Source: Bradyrhizobium liaoningense (GTDB lineage Bacteria > Pseudomonadota > Alphaproteobacteria > Rhizobiales > Xanthobacteraceae). Taken from it: a stretch of 64,000 bases of DNA. The stretch lies in contig NZ_JAFCJM010000030.1 in the NCBI RefSeq assembly GCF_018130955.1, positions 1 through 64,000 on the forward strand, in the 5' to 3' direction. The notes under the pieces are model-generated. The model worked only from the letters and a program-made list of their open reading frames with translations, was not told where the DNA came from and made no database searches. The translations under genes were made by a program, and so were the position numbers. Positions 8,569-17,386 of this stretch are shown in pieces (position 1 is the stretch's first letter; every line of letters begins with the position of its first letter).

Positions 8569-9117
8569 CTAGAATGTCGGCGGCGTGCAGGCGGAGATCA
8601 CCTCGCAGGCCTTGCCGCCGACGCAGCGGAAGCGGTGCGGGCGGCGGCTCTCGAAATAATAGGCGTCGCCCGGGTTGAGAATGCGCCGCTCGTCCTCGAC
8701 GGTGACCTCGAGCTTGCCCGAGATCACTACGCCGCCTTCCTCGCCGTCATGCACCAGGTGCACCCGGCCGGTATCGCTGCCGGGCTCGTAGCGCTCTTTC
8801 AAAATCTGCAACGCGCGGCCGAACAGATTGTCCCCGACCTGGCGGTAGGAGATCGGTTTCTTGCCGACTTCCGTGAGCTCCTCGGCGCGGTAGAAGATCT
8901 TGCGCCGGCTCTCCGGCTCCAGCGCAAAAAACTCGGCGAGCCCCATCGGGATGCCGTCGAGGATGCGCTTGAGCGCGCCGACCGACGGGTTCATCTGGTT
9001 GGACTCGATCAGCGAGATCGTCGAATTGGTGACGCCGGAGCGCTTGGCGAGTTCCCGCTGCGACAGCTTCTGGCGCGCCCGGATGAATCGCAGCCGTCCA
9101 CCGATGTCGACGCTCAT
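8569..9117 (-). CDS. XRE-family regulator with C-terminal cupin
   Basis: 182 residues from MSVDIGGRLRFIRARQKLS. The HTH is residues ~8-62 (LSQRELAKRSGVTNSTISLIESNQMNPSVGALKRIL). The cupin sensor is ~105-180 (HLVHDGEEGGVVISGKLEV, GDAYYFESRRPHRFRC). The architecture is that of PuuR-like regulators of polyamine and amino-acid catabolism. It is divergent from the aminotransferase/D-amino-acid dehydrogenase pair beginning at 9265, its likely target. Confidence 0.88.
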   Translation of the reverse strand: MSVDIGGRLRFIRARQKLSQRELAKRSGVTNSTISLIESNQMNPSVGALKRILDGIPMGLAEFFALEPESRRKIFYRAEELTEVGKKPISYRQVGDNLFGRALQILKERYEPGSDTGRVHLVHDGEEGGVVISGKLEVTVEDERRILNPGDAYYFESRRPHRFRCVGGKACEVISACTPPTF

Positions 9118-9264
9118 GGTCCAATCCCTGTTGCAGGTGTTGCGGATCGCGCAAATATGGACCGGCGCCCCCAATCGAATCAATGGGTTGTGGCCGCACA
9201 GAAAAGGACTTGTTGCGCTTTTGAAGCCGTGGCTCTGCTAATGGGTCAGCACAGGAGCGCGGCC

Positions 9265-10593
9265 GTGACCCTTCACCAGATCCCGAACACCATCAAGACC
9301 GATTCGTACTGGATGCCGTTCACGGCCAACCGCCAGTTCAAGAAGGCGCCGCGGCTGTTCTCCTCCGCCGAGGGCATGCACTACACGACGGTCGATGGCC
9401 GCCAGGTGATCGACGGCTCCGCCGGTCTCTGGTGCGTCAATGCCGGCCACGGTCGCAAGCAGATTGCGGCGGCGGTCGAGAAGCAGCTCATGACGTTGGA
9501 TTTTGCGCCCTCGTTCCAGATGGGCCATCCGCTGGCCTTCGATTTTGCCGAGCGGCTCGCCGAGATCGCGCCGAAGGGGCTCGACCGCATCTTCTTCACC
9601 AATTCCGGCTCCGAGTCGGTCGACACCGCGCTGAAGATCGCGCTGGCCTATCAGCGTTCGATCGGGCAGGCGTCCCGCACCCGCCTGATCGGCCGCGAGC
9701 GCGGCTATCACGGCGTCGGGTTCGGCGGCATGTCGGTCGGCGGCATGGTCGCCAACCGCCGTGCCTTCGCGACCCATCTCCCTGGCGTCGATCACATCCG
9801 CCATACCCACGATCTCACCCGCAACGCCTTTGCCAAGGACCAGCCGGCGCATGGCGCCGAGCTTGCTGACGATCTCGAGCGTCTTGTCGCGCTGCACGGC
9901 GCCGAGACGATCGCCGCCGTCATCGTCGAGCCGGTGCCGGGCTCGACCGCGGTGTTGCCGCCGCCGCAGGGCTACCTCAAGCGCCTGCGCGAGATCTGCG
10001 ACAAGCACGGCATCCTCCTGATCTTCGACGAGGTCATCACCGGTTTCGGCCGCCTCGGTACGCCGTTCGCCGCGAACTATTTTGGCGTCACGCCCGATCT
10101 GATGACCACGGCCAAGGGCATCACCAACGGCACCGTGCCCTGCGGCGCAGTGTTCGCCGCGCGCAAGATTTACGACGGCCTGATGACCGGCCCGGAAGCG
10201 CAGATCGAGCTGTTCCACGGCTACACCTACTCGGCGCACCCCGTTGCCTGCGCCGCCGGTCTTGCGACGCTCGACATCTACAAGGACGAGGCCCTGCTGA
10301 CGCGCGGTGCCTCGATCGCCCAATATTGGCAGGATGCGCTGCATTCGCTGAAGGGTCTGCCGAACGTCATCGATATCAGAAATTGCGGCCTGATGGGCGC
10401 CGTCGAGCTGTCGCCGCGTGATGGCGTGGCCGGTGCGCGCGGCTATGACGTGATGGTCGACTGCTTCAACACCGGCCTTTACCTGCGCATGAGCGGCGAT
10501 TCCTTCGCGATGTCGCCGCCCCTGATCGTCGAGAAGAGCCACATCGACCAGATGGTCTCGATCCTCGGCGACGCCATCAAGCGCGTGGCCTGA
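9265..10593 (+). CDS. Class III (omega) aminotransferase, PLP-dependent
   Basis: 442 residues from a GTG start preceded by AGGAG at a spacing of 9; an ATG at 9241 would add eight residues. Features of omega-amino-acid:pyruvate aminotransferases are WMPFTANRQFKKAPRLF (~12-28), TNSGSESVDTALKIA (~113), the cofactor Asp in LIFDEVITGFGR (~255) and the PLP Lys in TTAKGITNG (~288). The substrate is probably beta-alanine or a polyamine-derived amine. The D-amino-acid dehydrogenase gene follows 74 bases downstream and an XRE-cupin regulator is divergent. Confidence 0.88.
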   Translation: MTLHQIPNTIKTDSYWMPFTANRQFKKAPRLFSSAEGMHYTTVDGRQVIDGSAGLWCVNAGHGRKQIAAAVEKQLMTLDFAPSFQMGHPLAFDFAERLAEIAPKGLDRIFFTNSGSESVDTALKIALAYQRSIGQASRTRLIGRERGYHGVGFGGMSVGGMVANRRAFATHLPGVDHIRHTHDLTRNAFAKDQPAHGAELADDLERLVALHGAETIAAVIVEPVPGSTAVLPPPQGYLKRLREICDKHGILLIFDEVITGFGRLGTPFAANYFGVTPDLMTTAKGITNGTVPCGAVFAARKIYDGLMTGPEAQIELFHGYTYSAHPVACAAGLATLDIYKDEALLTRGASIAQYWQDALHSLKGLPNVIDIRNCGLMGAVELSPRDGVAGARGYDVMVDCFNTGLYLRMSGDSFAMSPPLIVEKSHIDQMVSILGDAIKRVA

Positions 10594-10599
10594 TAATTG

Positions 10600-10617
10600 C
10601 TCCGCGCTCTCGCGGAG
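10600..10617 (+). terminator. Short hairpin after the aminotransferase gene
   Basis: CTCCGCG (10600-10606) and CGCGGAG (10611-10617) form a 7-base-pair stem with a CTCT loop, seven bases after the stop codon. Only two T residues follow, so it is more likely a weak attenuating or 3'-stabilising hairpin before the dehydrogenase gene than a full terminator. Confidence 0.35.
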
Positions 10618-10666
10618 TTCTGATATCTTGAGGCGGCGCAGCGACGCCGCGGGAGCGTAACAAATC

Positions 10667-11932
10667 GTGAAAGTCGTCATCCTCGGCAGCGGTGTCATCG
10701 GTGTCACCTCTGCCTACTACCTCGCGCGCGCCGGCCATGAGGTGACCGTCGTCGACCGTCAGCCGCAGCCGGCGCTCGAGACCTCCTTTGCCAATGCCGG
10801 CGAAGTGTCGCCCGGCTATTCATCGCCCTGGGCCGGCCCCGGCGTGCCGGTCAAGGCGGTCAAATGGCTGCTGATGAAGCACGGTCCGCTGGTGATCCGG
10901 CCCAAGGTCGATCCCGTGATGTGGCTGTGGCTGCTGAAGATGCTGCGCAACTGCACGTCCGCGCGCTACGCAGTCAACAAGAGCCGGATGATCCCGATCG
11001 CGGAATACAGCCGCGACTGCCTGCGAAGCTTACGCAGTGAGATCGGCATTCAGTATGACGAGCGATCCAAGGGCACGCTCCAGCTCTTCCGCTACCAGGC
11101 GCAGCTCGACGGCACGGCTGAAGATATCGCCGTACTCAAGCAGTATGGCGTACCCTACGAAGTACTGAACCGCGAAGGCTGCATCGCGGCCGAGCCTGCG
11201 CTTGCCGGTGTGAAGGAGAAGTTCGCCGGCGGTCTGCGATTGCCGCAGGACGAGACCGGCGACTGCCACATGTTCACACAGGCGCTCGCCGTGCAGGCCG
11301 AAAAACTCGGCGTGCGCTTCATGTTCGACACCGCCATCAACGGCCTGATCGCGGACGCATCAAGGATCACCGGCGTTTCGACTGGCGCCGGTACGTTGCA
11401 GGCCGATGCCTATGTCGTTGCGCTCGGGAGCTGGTCGTCGCGGCTCGTCGCCCCGCTCGGCATCTCGCTGCCGGTCTATCCGGTCAAAGGCTATTCGATC
11501 ACGGTCCCGATCAAGGACGCCAGCGGCGCGCCGGAATCGACCGTGATGGATGAGAGTTACAAGGTCGCGATCACGCGGCTCGGGGATCGCATCCGGGTCG
11601 GCGGTACCGCTGAAATCTCGGGCTATTCGAGCAAGCTCTATCCTGCGCGCCGCGACACGCTCGATCATTCGCTGACCGATCTCTTCCCGCGCGGCGGTGA
11701 TCTCTCGAAGGCCACCTTCTGGAGTGGCCTACGCCCGATGACGCCGGACGGCCCGCCCGTGATCGGTGCCACGCGCTACGGCAATCTCCATCTCAACACC
11801 GGCCACGGCACGCTCGGCTGGACCATGGCCTGCGGCTCGGGGCGCGTGCTCGCGGACATGCTGTCGGGCAAGAAGCCCGAGATCGACACCAGCGAGCTGA
11901 CGGTCGAGCGGTACGCGCATCGGTTTGGGTAG
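10667..11932 (+). CDS. dadA: D-amino acid dehydrogenase
   Basis: 421 residues from a GTG start. The FAD Rossmann fingerprint GSGVIGVTSAYYLARAGHEVTVVD (~5-28) is followed by ETSFANAGEVSPGYSSPWAGPG, characteristic of DadA. The DAO fold runs to the C-terminal GLRPMTPDGPPVIGATRYGNLHLNTGHGTLGWTM. The family oxidises D-amino acids to 2-oxoacids and passes electrons to the respiratory chain. It probably acts with the aminotransferase upstream. A palindromic repeat lies just after its stop. Confidence 0.9.
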   Translation: MKVVILGSGVIGVTSAYYLARAGHEVTVVDRQPQPALETSFANAGEVSPGYSSPWAGPGVPVKAVKWLLMKHGPLVIRPKVDPVMWLWLLKMLRNCTSARYAVNKSRMIPIAEYSRDCLRSLRSEIGIQYDERSKGTLQLFRYQAQLDGTAEDIAVLKQYGVPYEVLNREGCIAAEPALAGVKEKFAGGLRLPQDETGDCHMFTQALAVQAEKLGVRFMFDTAINGLIADASRITGVSTGAGTLQADAYVVALGSWSSRLVAPLGISLPVYPVKGYSITVPIKDASGAPESTVMDESYKVAITRLGDRIRVGGTAEISGYSSKLYPARRDTLDHSLTDLFPRGGDLSKATFWSGLRPMTPDGPPVIGATRYGNLHLNTGHGTLGWTMACGSGRVLADMLSGKKPEIDTSELTVERYAHRFG

Positions 11933-11940
11933 TTTGCTCC

Positions 11941-12020
11941 GTCATCCCGGGGCGCCTCGAAGAGGCGAACCCGGAATCTCGAGATTCCGGGTTCGATGCT
12001 TCGCATCGCCCCGGAATGAC
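11941..12020. repeat. Long palindromic intergenic element
   Basis: An 80-base imperfect hairpin between the convergent dadA and XRE-cupin genes. The outer arms are GTCATCCCGGGGCG and CGCCCCGGAATGAC (one mismatch). The centre is a perfect palindrome with half CCCGGAATCTC, flanked by two small dyads (CGCCTCGAAGAGGCG and GATGCTTCGCATC). The layered dyads resemble REP-like elements common in Bradyrhizobium. It may also stop convergent transcription. Confidence 0.75.
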
Positions 12021-12027
12021 ACTGAGA

Positions 12028-12708
12028 CTAACTGGCCCCCGTCACGCAATTCACCCACAGCACGACGGCCTTCGCGTCGTCGGCCGGATTTGAGAACCGG
12101 TGCGGCCTTCGGCTCGCGAAGCGAAAGCTGTCGCCTTCCCTGAGCGACCAGGTCTCCGTATCCACCGTGAGCATCATCTCGCCTTCGAGCACGAGACCTG
12201 CCTCTTCGCCGTCATGGGTGTAGAGCTCGTCGCCAGTGGAGCCGCCGGGCTCGAGATGCACGAGGAACAGATTGAGCTTGTTCTCCGCGCCCGCCGGGCT
12301 CAGCAGTTGTTTTGAGATCCCCGTGCGCCAGAGTTTCAACTCGGGTCGCTGCAGGCCCCGCGTCACGACGTGATCGGAGGCGCCATCCGCGCTGGGGCTC
12401 GCGCCGAACAGCGCGGCGATGCCGACGCCGAGCACGTCGGCGAGTGTCGCGAGCACGCGCAGCGACGGCGACGACAGGCCGCGCTCGATCTGGCTGAGGA
12501 AACCGATCGACAGTGACGTGCGCGCCGCGATCGTCTCCAGCGAGAGTTGCCGGGTCCGCCTGAGATCGCGGATGCGGCGGCCCACCGCGACGTCCATCGC
12601 AGGCTCGGCGGGCTTCGCAGCCAATTTGGCGGATGCCTTGCCGGGTGTTTTGGCCTTCTTCACCGGCTTGGAGGCGGCCGGTCTGCGCATTCTCTTGCCA
12701 CCGCTCAC
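12028..12708 (-). CDS. XRE-family regulator with C-terminal cupin
   Basis: 226 residues. A basic Ala/Lys-rich N-terminal tail (~1-38) precedes the HTH (~42-97: VGRRIRDLRRTRQLSLETIAARTSLSIGFLSQIERGLSSPSLRVL). The C-terminal cupin is ~150-222 (YTHDGEEAGLVLEGEMML, GDSFRFASRRPHRFSN). It is divergent from the amino-acid ABC transporter operon at 12871 and probably controls it. Two TTCA...TGAA dyads lie in the shared intergenic region. Confidence 0.87.
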   Translation of the reverse strand: MSGGKRMRRPAASKPVKKAKTPGKASAKLAAKPAEPAMDVAVGRRIRDLRRTRQLSLETIAARTSLSIGFLSQIERGLSSPSLRVLATLADVLGVGIAALFGASPSADGASDHVVTRGLQRPELKLWRTGISKQLLSPAGAENKLNLFLVHLEPGGSTGDELYTHDGEEAGLVLEGEMMLTVDTETWSLREGDSFRFASRRPHRFSNPADDAKAVVLWVNCVTGAS

Positions 12709-12724
12709 GTCAAACCGCTTCCTT

Positions 12725-12789
12725 CATGTGCATGAAAACCGCTTGCCAAGCCTGCGAAAGTGTGACCACAATTTCATATTGGTGAAAAT
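12725..12789 (+). promoter_or_regulatory. Paired dyads between XRE-cupin gene and ABC operon
   Basis: TTCATG-TG-CATGAA (12725-12738) and TTTCA-TATTGG-TGAAA (12774-12789) share the half-site TTCA/TGAA and are centred about 50 bases apart. Their place between a divergent HTH regulator and its presumed target operon makes them operator candidates. No promoter hexamers were convincing. Confidence 0.4.
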
Positions 12790-12870
12790 AGGCCGAAACG
12801 GCTTGGCCCGCAACGTCTGTCGCAAACTGCGTGCGCCCCGTCATCGGCCGAACCCAAAAAGGGGGATGCG

Positions 12871-13629
12871 ATGCCGTTGAAGCGTATTGTCCATGTCGCG
12901 GTCGCGGCGCTCGCCATTGCCGCCAGCCTGCCGGTGTCCGCGCAGCAGGTCCTCAAGGTCGGCTCGACGCCAACGGGCATTCCCTTCACCTTTCTCGACA
13001 CCAAGACCAACACCATTCAGGGCGTGATGGTCGATCTCATCAGCGAGGTCGGCAAGGATGCGGGCCTGGCCGTGCAGATCGAGCCGATGCAATTCTCAGC
13101 GCTGATCCCCTCGCTGACCTCGAACAAGATCGACATCATCGCGGCCGCGATGTTCATCACCGCGCCGCGCAAGGAGGTGATCGACTTCTCCGATCCGATC
13201 TACACCTACGGCGAAGGCCTCATCGTGCCGAAGGGCGACGCCAAGGCCTACGCCTCGCAAGAGGATCTCAAGGGCGAAACCGTCGGCGCCCAGGTCGGCA
13301 CGGCCTTCGTCGACGCCTTGAAGAAGACCGGCCTGTTCTCCGAGGTCAAGGCGTACGACACCATTCCGGACATCCTGCGTGACGTAAACACCGGCCGCCT
13401 CAAGGCCGGCTTCGCCGACTATCCGATCCTTGCCTACAATCTGAAGCAGGGCGGCTTCCCCGAGGTGCGCCTGGTCGCCAGCTACAAGCCCGTGACCGTC
13501 GGCTCGGTCGGCATCGGCGTGCGCAAAACCGACCAGGAACTGCTCGCCAAGATCAACGGCTCGCTCGCCAGGCTGAAGGCGAACGGTACCGTCGACAAGA
13601 TCTTGGAGAAATGGGGCCTGAAGGGCTGA
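12871..13629 (+). CDS. Polar amino-acid ABC transporter, substrate-binding protein
   Basis: 252 residues. The signal peptide is about 24 residues (AALAIAASLPVSAQQ). The mature protein has the family-3 solute-binding fold: VGSTPTGIPFTFLD, NKIDIIAAAMFITAPRKEVIDFSDPIY and DILRDVNTGRLKAGFADYPI. It captures an amino acid or related amine in the periplasm. The permease and ATPase follow with spacings of 3 and -4 bases, and a PuuB-like oxidase after that, so the ligand is probably the oxidase substrate. Confidence 0.9.
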   Translation: MPLKRIVHVAVAALAIAASLPVSAQQVLKVGSTPTGIPFTFLDTKTNTIQGVMVDLISEVGKDAGLAVQIEPMQFSALIPSLTSNKIDIIAAAMFITAPRKEVIDFSDPIYTYGEGLIVPKGDAKAYASQEDLKGETVGAQVGTAFVDALKKTGLFSEVKAYDTIPDILRDVNTGRLKAGFADYPILAYNLKQGGFPEVRLVASYKPVTVGSVGIGVRKTDQELLAKINGSLARLKANGTVDKILEKWGLKG

Positions 13630-13632
13630 TCG

Positions 13633-14286
13633 ATGCAGAGCTTCTGGCGCGACACCGTCGAGTTCTTCCCGATCCTGCTGAACGGCGTCGCGCTCACGAT
13701 CATCGTCACCATCGGATCGCTGCTGCTCTCGACCGTGCTGGGCCTGCTATGGGCGCTGATGCGGGTGTCCGGCATCGGCGTTCTCTCAGGCGTCAGCGCC
13801 AGCCTGATCAACGTGATCCGCGGCATCCCGATTATCGTGCTCTTGTTCTATCTCTACTTCGTGATGCCCGATCTCGGCGTCACGCTCTCCGCCTTGCAGG
13901 CCGCCATCCTCGGGCTCGGCATTGCGTACTCGGCCTATCAGGCGGAAAATTTTCGCGCCGGCATCGAGGCGATCGACAGGGGGCAGATCGAGGCTGCGCA
14001 GTCGATTGGCATGGGCTGGTGGCTCACCATGCGCCGCGTGGTGCTGCCGCAGGCCGTGCGCATCGCGCTGCCGCCCTACGGCAACGTCATGATCATGATG
14101 CTGAAGGACTCGTCGCAAGCGTCCACCATCACGGTCGCCGAGCTCGCACTTCAGGGCAAGCTGATCGCCTCCTCGACCTTCAAGAACACCAGCGTCTTCA
14201 CGCTGGTGGCGCTGATGTATCTCACCATGAGCATTCCGCTGATCCTGCTGGTCCGTCACTTCGAGAAGCGGGCGGGCAAGCGATGA
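13633..14286 (+). CDS. Polar amino-acid ABC transporter, permease
   Basis: 217 residues with a HisM/GlnP-type permease fold. About five membrane segments are apparent (~15-40, 52-77, 85-107, then after the coupling loop, and ~185-208). The EAA coupling loop reads EAAQSIGMGWWLTMRRVVLPQAVRIALPPYGN. It forms the inner-membrane channel, probably as a homodimer because only one permease gene is present. It starts three bases after the binding-protein stop and overlaps the ATPase start by four bases. Confidence 0.92.
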   Translation: MQSFWRDTVEFFPILLNGVALTIIVTIGSLLLSTVLGLLWALMRVSGIGVLSGVSASLINVIRGIPIIVLLFYLYFVMPDLGVTLSALQAAILGLGIAYSAYQAENFRAGIEAIDRGQIEAAQSIGMGWWLTMRRVVLPQAVRIALPPYGNVMIMMLKDSSQASTITVAELALQGKLIASSTFKNTSVFTLVALMYLTMSIPLILLVRHFEKRAGKR

Positions 14287-15014
14287 TCGAACTGTCAGAC
14301 GTCCACAAGAGCTTTGGCAAGGTCGAGGTGCTCAAGGGCATCACGGCGTCTGTCGAGAAGGGCGAGGTGGTCTGCATCGTCGGTCCCTCCGGCTCCGGCA
14401 AGTCGACGATTTTGCGCTGTATCAACGGGCTCGAAAGCTATGACCGCGGCGAGATCAGCGTCGAAGGCCTTCGGGTCAACCGCGACGCGCCGTCGATCGT
14501 GGCTATCCGCACGCAAGTGTCGATGGTGTTTCAGCGCTTCAACCTGTTCCCGCATCGGACCGCACTCGAGAACGTGGTCGAGGGGCCGCTCTACGTGAAG
14601 CAGGAGCCGCGCGCGCAAGCGCTGGAGCGTGGCCGTGCGCTGCTCGCGCAGGTGGGCCTGGCTGAGAAGGCCGACGCCCATCCGCCGCAGCTGTCCGGCG
14701 GCCAGCAGCAGCGCGTGGCGATCGCGCGGGCGCTCGCGATGCAGCCGAAGGCGATCCTGTTCGACGAGCCGACCTCGGCGCTCGATCCCGAACTGGTCGG
14801 CGACGTCCTCAGTGTGATGCGCAAGCTCGCCGACGACGGCATGACCATGGTCGTCGTCACTCACGAGATGGGCTTTGCCCGCGACGTCGCCGATCGCGTG
14901 CTGTTCATCGACGGCGGCGTCATTGTCGAGCAGGGGCCGGCGAAGACCGTGCTCAACCAACCCCAGCATCCGCGCACGCAGGACTTTTTGCGCCGCGTGC
15001 TGCATCCGCTCTGA
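14283..15014 (+). CDS. Polar amino-acid ABC transporter, ATPase
   Basis: 243 residues from MIELSDVHKSFGKVEVLKG. Walker A is GPSGSGKST (~37-45), the Q-loop is MVFQRFNLFPH (~81), the signature is LSGGQQQRVAIARAL (~138-152), Walker B is AILFDEPTSALDPE (~158-171) and the H-loop His is in VVVTHEMGF (~191). It energises the permease encoded immediately upstream. Confidence 0.94.
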   Translation: MIELSDVHKSFGKVEVLKGITASVEKGEVVCIVGPSGSGKSTILRCINGLESYDRGEISVEGLRVNRDAPSIVAIRTQVSMVFQRFNLFPHRTALENVVEGPLYVKQEPRAQALERGRALLAQVGLAEKADAHPPQLSGGQQQRVAIARALAMQPKAILFDEPTSALDPELVGDVLSVMRKLADDGMTMVVVTHEMGFARDVADRVLFIDGGVIVEQGPAKTVLNQPQHPRTQDFLRRVLHPL

Positions 15015-15024
15015 TGGTTCTGCC

Positions 15025-16317
15025 ATGACCGCGCCCGCCCGCCTTCCGCTGCCGCCTTCGCTCTATGCCGACACGGCCGTAGCTCCCGTGCCGACGCCGC
15101 CGCTCGATACGGACAAGAACGTCTCCGTCGCGATCATCGGCGGCGGCTACACCGGGCTGTCCACCGCGCTGCATCTGGCGGAGCAGGGTGTCGAAGCCCT
15201 CGTGCTGGAGGCACAGGAGCCGGGCTGGGGCGCCTCCGGTAACAATGGCGGCCACACCAATCCCGGGTTGAAGCACGACCCCGATCAGATCGAGGCCGAT
15301 TTCGGCACTGATCTCGGCCGCCGCATGATCGAATTCTCCTACGGCACGACCAACTTCACCCACGATCTGATCCGCCGCTACCAGATCCCCTGCGAGGCGC
15401 GGCAGAACGGCACCTTGCGCGCCGCCTACAACGAGGCAAGCGTCGCGGGAATCGAGAAGACGGCGGAGCAGTGCATCCGTCGCGGCATGCCGGTGACGCT
15501 GCTGAAGGGCGACCAGCTGCGCGAGATGACCGGCACCGACCGCTATCTCTGCGCCATGCACGATGTGCGCGGCGGCGACCTGCATCCCCTCAGCTACGCG
15601 CGCGGTCTCGCGCGTGCCGCGATATCGGCGGGCGCGACAGTGCGTGGCGAGACACCGGCGCTGTCCTTGCGCCGCGAGGGCACGCGCTGGCGCATCGAGA
15701 CGCCGCGCGCGGTCGTGCGCGCGGAAAAGGTGCTGCTCGCGACCAACGGCTTTACCGACGATCTCTGGCCCGCGCTTCGCCGCACCATTGTGCCGGTGTT
15801 TTCGTCGATTGCCGCCACCGCGCCGCTGTCGGACGAGGTTGTCCGCGCGATCATGCCGACGCGCTCGGTGCTCTACGAGAGCGGGCACATCACGGTCTAC
15901 TATCGTATCGACCAGCAGAACCGCCTGTTGATGGGTGGCCGCGGCCCGATGCGCTGGATCAGCTCGCCGTCCGATGTGGCCTATCTCGTGCGCTATGCCG
16001 AGCGGCTGTGGCCGCAGCTTAGGGGCGTCAGCTGGACCCACGGCTGGAACAGCCGGCTCGCGATCACCAAGGACCATTATCCGCATGTGCACGAGCCCGC
16101 GGAAAACATCCTGATCTCGCTCGGCTGCAACGGCCGCGGCGTCGCGCTCTCGACCGCGATGGGTGCCCAGCTCGCACGTCGCCTGATCGGCGGCGCCAAG
16201 GCCGAGCTCGACATGCCCATCACCGGCATCAAGCCGATCCCGATGCATGCCTTCTGGCCGGTCGGTGTAACCACGGCCGTGATCGCCGGCCGCGTGAGGG
16301 ACCGGCTGGGGATCTGA
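15025..16317 (+). CDS. FAD-dependent amine oxidase, PuuB-like
   Basis: 430 residues from MTAPARLPLPPSLYADTAV, ten bases after the ATPase stop, so probably the last gene of the transporter operon. The FAD motif is VAIIGGGYTGLSTALHLAEQGVEALVLEA (~36-64), then GASGNNGGHTNPGLKHDPDQIE. The sequence resembles gamma-glutamylputrescine oxidase/DAO-type enzymes that oxidise a secondary or primary amine to an aldehyde or imine. The pairing with an amino-acid importer suggests catabolism of an imported amine, but the substrate is not determined. Confidence 0.85.
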   Translation: MTAPARLPLPPSLYADTAVAPVPTPPLDTDKNVSVAIIGGGYTGLSTALHLAEQGVEALVLEAQEPGWGASGNNGGHTNPGLKHDPDQIEADFGTDLGRRMIEFSYGTTNFTHDLIRRYQIPCEARQNGTLRAAYNEASVAGIEKTAEQCIRRGMPVTLLKGDQLREMTGTDRYLCAMHDVRGGDLHPLSYARGLARAAISAGATVRGETPALSLRREGTRWRIETPRAVVRAEKVLLATNGFTDDLWPALRRTIVPVFSSIAATAPLSDEVVRAIMPTRSVLYESGHITVYYRIDQQNRLLMGGRGPMRWISSPSDVAYLVRYAERLWPQLRGVSWTHGWNSRLAITKDHYPHVHEPAENILISLGCNGRGVALSTAMGAQLARRLIGGAKAELDMPITGIKPIPMHAFWPVGVTTAVIAGRVRDRLGI

Positions 16318-16321
16318 GCTT

Positions 16322-16354
16322 CGCCGTGCCGACCAGCCCCTGCCCGGCACGGCG
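16322..16354. terminator. Hairpin between convergent genes
   Basis: CGCCGTGCCG (16322-16331) and CGGCACGGCG (16345-16354) form a perfect 10-base-pair stem with a 13-base loop, four bases after the oxidase stop and 21 bases from the opposing gene's stop. There is no T tract. It is plausible as a shared transcription-ending structure. Confidence 0.5.
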
Positions 16355-16375
16355 ACTGCCCTCGCGCGTGTCTGC

Positions 16376-17386
16376 TCAGGCGGCGCGAGGAAGGTGCATC
16401 TTGGCGATGGCCTGCTCCTGGACGGTGACGTGCACGCTGTCGATCGCCTTGGCGAATTTGGCGGCGATCTTCCTGGCGGCGACTTCCTTGGGGTGGAGCT
16501 CGTCGTACCATTCCGTCTTCTTAACCGTGCCGCGCAGGTCGAGGTGGATGAAGACGCCGCTGTACTTGGCCGCGAGTGCCTTGAGCCGCGAATTGTAGGC
16601 GTCGATCATGATGCGGATGATCGCCTGGCAGAGACTCGCGTTGAACGCGGGATCGAGGCCCTGAAACGCCATCGGCGAGCCCAGCCACGGCCCTTGCGGA
16701 CGCGGGATGACGTAGTCGTAGCCGTGCATGATGATCTTCTTGTTGGCGTGCCGGGCCGCCATCGGCTTGATCAGGCCGTTCTCGAGGTTGCCGATGATGT
16801 CGGTCAAATTGTCGTAGAACTCGGGCTTCACGTAGTACGGAGCGTCGGACGGCTTGGTCATGTCGGGGTCGAACAGATTGAGGAAGCTCGCCAGGGCGCC
16901 ATTGCCGAGCACGTCGTTTCCGCCGGCCGAGAACAGCAGCAAGTCGGCGCCGCTGTCGATGTAGGGCCAGAACTGGCCTGCGAGCAGGATTTCGTCGAGC
17001 GTGTCGCCCCAATGAGCGAGATTGGTGGTAGGATAGCCGGCCTGCTGGAGAAAGTCGATGCAGGTCTTGGGAAACGGAAAGATCTGCGGCAGGCGGAACC
17101 AGGAATCACCTTCGGCCACGATCTGGTGACCGGCCACCGCCGCCTTCGGCTTCGCAACCTTCTTGCCCACCGGGGCCTTGGGCACGTGCCGAACGAGCAG
17201 GTTGGCGTCGTGCGCCAGGGATTCGGCATTCGTTACGTCGACATAGTCGGTATTGATGTAGGTGTTGAAATCGAACGGCCGGTGGGCGTTCGGTTCGACC
17301 ATGAAATAGGTTCGCGCCTCCTGCGGCGAGAGCTTGCCTGTCTGGATGCGGTCAACCAGTTGCGACAGAGAAATCCGCTTTGCCAT
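16376..17386 (-). CDS. SGNH/GDSL-type hydrolase
   Basis: 336 residues from MAKRISLSQLVDRIQTGKLS; longer in-frame starts are possible but less coding-like. Block I AEGDSWF (~93) carries the nucleophile Ser, block III is SAGGNDVLG (~155), and the C-terminal DELHPKEVAARK supplies the Asp-x-x-His of the triad. There is no signal peptide. The N-terminal ~80 residues (LSPQEARTYFMVEPNAHRPFDFN) form an unassigned domain. Probably a lipase/esterase-like enzyme; substrate unknown. Confidence 0.75.
   Translation of the reverse strand: MAKRISLSQLVDRIQTGKLSPQEARTYFMVEPNAHRPFDFNTYINTDYVDVTNAESLAHDANLLVRHVPKAPVGKKVAKPKAAVAGHQIVAEGDSWFRLPQIFPFPKTCIDFLQQAGYPTTNLAHWGDTLDEILLAGQFWPYIDSGADLLLFSAGGNDVLGNGALASFLNLFDPDMTKPSDAPYYVKPEFYDNLTDIIGNLENGLIKPMAARHANKKIIMHGYDYVIPRPQGPWLGSPMAFQGLDPAFNASLCQAIIRIMIDAYNSRLKALAAKYSGVFIHLDLRGTVKKTEWYDELHPKEVAARKIAAKFAKAIDSVHVTVQEQAIAKMHLPRAA

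Noticed and set aside
14953..16350. 465-codon minus-strand frame opposite the FAD oxidase gene
   Set aside because: Antisense to an obvious DAO-fold gene; its composition is His/Arg/Ala-rich and it has no domain.
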